NCBI GenBank assembly: GCA_019279435.1
Contig: JAAALK010000283.1
Span: forward strand, 58,385,700-58,449,699
From: Zizania palustris
Lineage: Eukaryota; Streptophyta; Magnoliopsida; Poales; Poaceae
Length of the DNA stretch: 64,000 bases
Reading direction: 5' to 3'
Shown: positions 58,389 through 64,000 of the stretch, one piece after another
Position numbering within the stretch: position 1 is the first letter of the stretch
Layout: the number at the start of each line of letters is the position of its first letter
Made by a program: the position numbers and the translations under genes
The notes under the pieces: model-generated
Database searches by the model: none
Seen by the model: the letters and a program-made list of their open reading frames with translations, nothing else
Told to the model about the DNA's origin: nothing

Positions 58389-60345
58389 TGTTGGACCGGA
58401 AACGGCGACCAGAGGGGGGGTGAATGGGAGCTTTTAAAATTTCGGGCTAAAAACTTAGCCTTCGGTTCGGTTCTGTCTTCTGCGGAACAGGCTTCGAACA
58501 CTACCTTCGAAGGTCTGGTTCGGAGGTACTTTGACACCTTCGAACCCAGGCTTCGGAGGAGCAAAAGTTCGAAGCCAAGAAGACTTCGCTCCACTTACAA
58601 CCCTCGAAAATCTACTCTGCTAAGTCAGTGCAGGCTCCGCACACGAGGTGCTTCGAGCAGGCTTCGCACTTCACCCTTCGCAAGAGTGGACAGCCCTCTG
58701 AGGACTTCGACCAAGTACTTGGCGACAGCAACGGGTGCTGGGCTTCGTACCCGAAGGTCTACACGCACACGCAAATGGACTACGCTAAGGGCTTCGACAC
58801 AAGAAGCACTACGGGAACAGAACAGGACTTCGCTAGTAAGCAGCGAGGTCTTGCCTCGTGTTACACAGAGCGACAGCACACTGTAAAACACACTTCGCGA
58901 TAAAACCACCCTTCGCCAAGACAGGCTTCGGTGAACTAAACACTAGCGAGGTATGCAATACGAGCTCAAGCAAAAGCACACAGAAGCAGGGCTTCGCCGC
59001 TTGAACAAGGAACACTGAAATAAATTGAACTCAGAATGAATACAGTGAGGTCTGTGTACAGGAGCTCAACAGTAAATGCTCAAAGTGTTAAATGTTACCT
59101 ACCGAGCCCCCATATTTATAGCCCACGGCTTCATCCTAAGGAAGTGACTACATTACCCCTAGGGTTTACAACAGATTTGTCTCTACAGAACTAAGGGGTA
59201 CAAAAGGTAGTCCACCTTTATTTTGGAGGCTTCTCTGTCAGCTGCAGAGGGGACAGTGTCAGCCTTTTTCAGAACAGACAGTGTCAGCCTTTACAGAGTT
59301 GACTTCTGGAACCTCCCTTCGCACCGGAGGGGTGCGGAAGCTTCGGCGAGAAGCCTGCAGCCTGTTGGCCTTCGCTCCGCCGAAGAAGTCCTTCGATACA
59401 GTGACGGTTTTGAGCCGAAGCCGTCAAAGCCCCTTGGGCCTTCGCACCACCACCTCCGGAGTGGATCACCACGGCTTCGCAGCTACTCCGAGCTCGAACA
59501 CCGTCCGTCCGTGTACCGAAGCCATGCATGGCCGAAGCACCACAAGTCATCCTCACTCCGAAGTCCCACCTTCGGAGTACCACCCTTCGAAGTCCCTCCT
59601 TCGTCCAAGGCCTCCGCATGAAGCATTCCATGAGCACTTCGTCGCCGTGTCTCACTCCGAGCACACTCCTCGACGAGCCTCACCAGGACCATGCCTTCGA
59701 TGCGCCTCGACTTCTGAGACCTTCGTCGGGTAACCTTCGAGTGTCTCCCTCCGGAGCACACTTCGAACACCTTGCCTCCGCAGAGGACTTGATCCACCAA
59801 CTCCGAAGTCACTCCATTCGGAGTACCTTCGAAGTGCCTCACCTCCGAGGACTTTGTCTCGGAGTACCTTCAGCCGGAGCCACGCTCCGCACTCTCTGCC
59901 TTCACCTGGCACGCCTCGACCCGAGGACCGACCCGGACCACCTTCGCAGCCACCGTGACGGAGCTCCCCGCTCCCCTAGCATCAAGCCTCCCGCTTGACC
60001 CAGGTTCACCCGGCTCGAACCCTGTCCATCGCCTCCGAAGTCCCTGCGCACCACAGACAAGCAAACAAGTGTATCCAGTACTCCGGAGACCTCTCCGGGT
60101 TAGCAACCTCCGGCACACACTCCGGTGTACTGCCCAAAGTACCGAAGCCATCGGTACGAACCCAGTCATCGTGTACTGCCGGACCCCTCCGACAGGCACA
60201 CTCCGCTGCACAGCTGCAGCAAGCAAACACCGAACACACTCCGGTGAAACACCTCCGAACACCCTTCGGAGGTACCCTTCGAACAGAGGGTAAATAATCC
60301 TGTCAATCACTCATCACATACACCGAAACCACCCTTGGTTTCTCA
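58389..60345 (-). repeat. 3' LTR of element C
   Basis: On the plus strand it begins TGTTGGACCGGAAACGG and ends CCTTGGTTTCTCA. It is clearly diverged from the B LTRs (many single-base changes and small indels, for example around 58740-58930), so B and C are separate insertions, not a local duplication. Confidence 0.93.
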
Positions 60346-61518
60346 ATCTCCCCCTTGATGAGTGCATTGACAACCAAATCCAAGTTCAAGAAAATTTAAA
60401 AATTTCAGCACACAAGTGACCATAAAACTCAGAAAAGAGCCAAAGCATGTCACTTGATAAAGAATTTTTTCTCCCCCTTTGTAAAAGAGTAAAAGCCCCT
60501 TTGGCAAATCTCCCCTTGATAAGAACTCCCCCTGAGTTAAGCAAATTTTTCTTCCCCTTTATGTCAAAAATCTTTCCCCTTGCGAAATTATGCCTTCTTG
60601 CGACAGAGAACACAGCAAATCTCCCCCTTTGGCAATGCAAGCATCAAGGAGCAGTTAAAAAAAAATGCAAAGCTTCGAAATGAATAGAATTGCAAATACA
60701 TATAATGCAAAAATATGCCAACAGTAGCATCAATGATCATGTGCTCAGCTCAATTTAACAATCTGTGAAACAAGATGATGGCATGTGATTTTGTCATTTT
60801 AAGATAAAAGCATCACCACTTAATCATAGCAGCTAGTCATGTGAAGGCAAGGACTGCGCAAAGCTAACAAGTTCTACCCTAGACAGACAAGTCTTGTTCA
60901 AAAGGAGCTGTGAAAGCAAACTTGATGAGCAATTAATTTTGTTGTTCTTTTTCTTAATGCCAGGGGTTATTTGTTTGTCCACCTTATACTTTCCAATCAG
61001 GCCAAGCCTAGGCATGAAAGCCATCTGAAGCTTAAGGCGGTGATTTTGGCATACACTACACTATTCCAGTTCAGACCAAAGTGCAATGGTAAGCAGTCTA
61101 GAATAGAGTAGTGCGACAAAGAAACCCTCCTGGATCTTTTCTTTTCATTTAAACCAGGCAAATCATGGATTTTTGACTTTGATTTAGATGAATAAGTTAT
61201 TTTGATGAATATCCATGAATAAAGAACACAATTTTCAAGTTGTAAATTTTAGCATCCAAGGAACAGTGTCTTGCTGTCAAGTAGATAAAAGATAGCTAAA
61301 AGCAGTCCTGCCTAAACAAGCTAGATACACGATTTAGCAGTGAGCAAGTTTTGATTTTAGGAAATAAAACATCATGCACAATCAATGTTCCAGACATATT
61401 TCATCGAGCTGAGCAGTCATGACTTCTTCGAATTAAAAGCAGGCATATAATAGCAAAAGATGTAAGTGCAATTCCACTCATAACGAGCATATGCAAAACA
61501 CTTAAAATCAGCTCCCCC
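60346..61518 (-). other. 3' non-coding region of element C
   Basis: It aligns with 22976-24157 and, reversed, with 33744-34871. Complements of AAGGGGGAG recur near 60347, 60472, 60527 and 60624. No open frame is conserved among the three copies. Confidence 0.8.
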
Positions 61519-64000
61519 TCACAAAATGCCGTAGGGATGACAGATACCAAGTTCCCCACGCAAGTAAGCAAATCGAGAAGCATCGAGGGGTTTTGTAAAA
61601 ATGTCGGCAAGCTGGTGTTGGGTATCAACATATTGAAGTTCAATATCACCCTTCTCATTGTGATCTCTGAGAAAATGATACCGTACATCAATGTGTTTGG
61701 TTCTGGAGTGCTGAACCGGGTTGTTTGCAATACAAATAGCACTAGTGTTATCACAGAAAAGTGGAACACTCTTATATTCTAACCCGAAATCCCGCAAAGT
61801 GGAAACCATCCACAAAATCTGAGAGCAACAGCTAGCTGCAGCAACATATTCGGCCTCAGCCGTTGATTGTGCAACACTAGACTGTTTGCGGGAAGACCAG
61901 CAAACCAGAGACGTACCCAGAAAATGACAAGTACCAGAGGTACTCTTCCTATCAATTCTACACCCAGCAAAATCCGCATCTGAATAACCTCTAAGACATA
62001 AAGATGAAGACGATGAATACCATATGCCGAACTCAAGGGTGTGTTTGAGATACCTTAGGATGCGCTTTACCGCTTGGCGGTGCGAAGCTCGTGGTGAAGC
62101 CTGAAAACGAGCGCACAGACACACAGCGAAGTGTATGTCCGGCCTCGTGGCAGTCAAGTAGAGTAGGGAGCCGATCATGCTCCGGAACTCCTTCTGATCT
62201 ACAGCTTCTCCATCTTCGTCAGGGTCCAACGCTACAGATGTAGCCATTGGAGTGGCGAGGGGCTTCGCATCGGACATGTCGAACTTCTTGAGCAGGTCCT
62301 TGGTGTACTTTGTCTGGTGGACAAAAGTACCTTGTTTGTTTTGCTTGATTTGCAAACCAAGGAAAAAAGTGAGTTCACCCATCATCGACATTTCAAACTC
62401 CCTGCTCATGGTATCTGCAAACTCGGCAACTAAAGCATGAGAAGAGCCACCAAAGATGATATCATCCACATAAATCTGCACTAGGAGGAAATCTTTGCCA
62501 TGCTTGAGAGTAAACAATGTTTTATCAATAGAGCCCATCAAGTACCCTCGCTCAAGCAGAAAAGACTTAAGTCTGTCATACCACGCCCGAGGGGCCTGCT
62601 TGAGTCCATAAAGAGCCTTATGAAGTTTAAGGACTTTATGTGGGTACTTGGGGTTTTCAAAACCAGGGGGTTGTTTTACATAAACATCTTCACCTATGAA
62701 GCCATTAAGAAAAGCACTTTTGACATCCATTTGATAGAGTTTGAATCCCCGGGATGTCGCAAAGGCAAGCAAAATCCTAATGGCCTCAAGGCGAGCAACA
62801 GGTGCAAAAGTTTCAGTAAAATCAATCCCTTCTAGTTGAGAAAAGCCCTGAGCTACGAGTCTAGCCTTATTTCTAACAATTGTCCCATCCTCCCCTTGTT
62901 TATTTTTGAAAATCCATTTTGTTCCAATGAAATGAACATTTGGTGGAGGATCAACTAAAGTCCAGACTTGGTTTCTCTCAAAATTTTCGAGCTCTTCATG
63001 CATGGCATTGATCCAACTAGAATCAGAAAGTGCATGACTAACATCTAAGGGCTCGAAAGAAGCAACAAAAGCAGCATTAGTGAAATGGGCATGAGAACGC
63101 GTTACCCTTTGATCAAGCTCACCAATGATCTGCTCGGGAGGGTGCATCCTTTGGACATGATGTGGAGCCTCGCGGCGGGATGCAGTCTCCCCCTCAACTT
63201 GTGCGTTGGAGTGGTCCAAGATGACCGATGTTGAGGTAGTCGCTTCGGGACCTTGTGCCGAAGTAGTTGAAGCGGGGTCAGCTTCGGGGGTCGATGTCGA
63301 GGGTAGAAGGGGATCATCCTCGAATTCTCCGGGATCTTCGTCTTCAAATAAGGTCTGTTCCATGTCGTGTTCATTTGCCTGTTCAAAAGCAGAACTAACA
63401 GAGGGGGTTGATTCATCAAAAGTCACATCACATGACTCGATGACAGTGTTAGTTTCCAAGTTATAAACACGATAAGAATGACCATGAGTAGTATAGCCCA
63501 AAAAGATCCCGTCAGAAGATCGCGACTCAAATTTATCCAAGTTACCACGTTTTAGGATAAAGCAGCGACAGCCAAAAACTCGAAGATGAGTAACCTTGGG
63601 CTGTCTCCCAAAACGCAGCTCATAAGATGTTAAGTTTAAAATTGAGCGCAGGAAAATTCGGTTTGAGATGTAGCAAGCAGTGTTCATGGCTTCAGCCCAG
63701 AATTTTCTAGGAGTCCTATGCTCATCAAGCATCGTCCTAGCCATCTCAACCAAAGTGCGGTTTTTCCTCTCAACAACACCGTTCTGTTGAGGAACCCGTG
63801 GAGCAGAGAATTGATGTTCTATGCCATGCTCCATGCAAAAGTCAACAAAGAGACTATTTTTGAACTCGGTGCCATTATCGCTTCGAATGAATTTCAATGC
63901 ACCTGGGAGTTCAGTGAAAAGTCTCAAAGCCAAGCTCCGAAAGTGTGAAAACACTTCATCCTTGCTGGCAAGAAGGAAGACCCAAGAGTAGCGAGAGTAA
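61519..64000 (-). CDS. pol of element C, partial: integrase core, RT, RNase H (open to the window edge)
   Basis: The frame is open from 64000 (SRYSWVFLLASKDEVF) to TGA at 61519-61521, more than 820 codons. It contains the rest of the integrase core (IRSDNGTEF ... QQNGVVERKNRTLVEM), the GIFLGYTTHGHSYRVYN region, reverse transcriptase with YVDDIIFGGS, and complete RNase H (GYSDADFAGC, CWSSRKQSSVAQST, CSQILWMVSTLRDFG, DNTSAICIANN, ADIFTKPLDASRFAY). It lacks the nonsense codons that break A (at VCWSS) and B (at CSQILW), so it is the best-preserved pol here. The N-terminal part is outside the window. Confidence 0.93.
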   Translation of the reverse strand, partial: YSRYSWVFLLASKDEVFSHFRSLALRLFTELPGALKFIRSDNGTEFKNSLFVDFCMEHGIEHQFSAPRVPQQNGVVERKNRTLVEMARTMLDEHRTPRKFWAEAMNTACYISNRIFLRSILNLTSYELRFGRQPKVTHLRVFGCRCFILKRGNLDKFESRSSDGIFLGYTTHGHSYRVYNLETNTVIESCDVTFDESTPSVSSAFEQANEHDMEQTLFEDEDPGEFEDDPLLPSTSTPEADPASTTSAQGPEATTSTSVILDHSNAQVEGETASRREAPHHVQRMHPPEQIIGELDQRVTRSHAHFTNAAFVASFEPLDVSHALSDSSWINAMHEELENFERNQVWTLVDPPPNVHFIGTKWIFKNKQGEDGTIVRNKARLVAQGFSQLEGIDFTETFAPVARLEAIRILLAFATSRGFKLYQMDVKSAFLNGFIGEDVYVKQPPGFENPKYPHKVLKLHKALYGLKQAPRAWYDRLKSFLLERGYLMGSIDKTLFTLKHGKDFLLVQIYVDDIIFGGSSHALVAEFADTMSREFEMSMMGELTFFLGLQIKQNKQGTFVHQTKYTKDLLKKFDMSDAKPLATPMATSVALDPDEDGEAVDQKEFRSMIGSLLYLTATRPDIHFAVCLCARFQASPRASHRQAVKRILRYLKHTLEFGIWYSSSSSLCLRGYSDADFAGCRIDRKSTSGTCHFLGTSLVCWSSRKQSSVAQSTAEAEYVAAASCCSQILWMVSTLRDFGLEYKSVPLFCDNTSAICIANNPVQHSRTKHIDVRYHFLRDHNEKGDIELQYVDTQHQLADIFTKPLDASRFAYLRGELGICHPYGIL

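Larger units (their letters stand above)
58389..64000 (-). mobile_element. Copia LTR retrotransposon C, 3' part (continues beyond the window)
   Basis: It has the same family and orientation as element B. The 3' LTR is at 58389-60345, followed by 1.17 kb of non-coding sequence with polypurine tracts, then pol. gag, the primer site and the 5' LTR lie beyond 64000. The left flank CTAAC (58384-58388) is the expected target duplication; the partner is outside the window. Confidence 0.93.

Overview
The window looks like nuclear DNA of a grass, most likely rice (Oryza). Genes have spliced introns with GT-AG borders. The spacers hold typical grass MITEs: Stowaway (CTCCCTCC ends with TA duplications), Tourist/PIF (TTA or TAA duplications) and hAT (8-bp duplication). 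The proteins are plant types: a glycine-rich cell-wall protein, a RhoGDI, a makorin and AG-peptides. From memory, rice makorin lies on chromosome 6, but this cannot be checked here.

Layout. 1-6040: a Stowaway MITE, then a tandem duplication of a two-exon glycine-rich protein (GRP) gene. Copy 1 (1254-2075) is intact; copy 2 (4697-5847) has a nonsense codon. A decayed F-box fragment and a decayed copia fragment lie between them. 6632-9573: a non-autonomous CACTA transposon with a solo LTR nested inside. 9604-10139: a Tourist-like MITE. 10530-12931: a five-exon RhoGDI gene on the minus strand. 13249-14155: a Pack-MULE in the RhoGDI upstream region, carrying a dead piece of a CYP74 gene. 15785-36885: copia element A (plus strand), split by a younger relative, element B (21021-31809, minus strand). 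36991-38362: a second solo LTR of the family nested in the CACTA. 39039-43876: a six-exon makorin E3 ligase gene. 46172-46369 and 56757-56936: two very short AG-peptide genes. 47269-58262: several MITEs, a Tourist-like element with a GC-rich minisatellite and a 215-codon ORF, and a three-unit ~140-bp tandem array. 58389-64000: the 3' part of copia element C (minus strand), which runs off the window.

The host genes do not form a pathway. Loosely, the GRP and AG-peptides concern the cell wall or surface, RhoGDI controls ROP GTPases, and makorin is a ubiquitin ligase. At least half of the window is mobile DNA. The insertion order can be read from exact target-site duplications: A before B, the CACTA before its solo LTR, and the tandem array before its MITE.

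The most interesting points are a single UAG at the same place between gag and pol in both copies where it can be seen (A and B), a gag with two CCHC knuckles around a long linker, identical ACTAAC flanks at the B and C insertions, the Pack-MULE beside RhoGDI, the nonsense GRP duplicate, and the PIF-like element with a repeat-built ORF.
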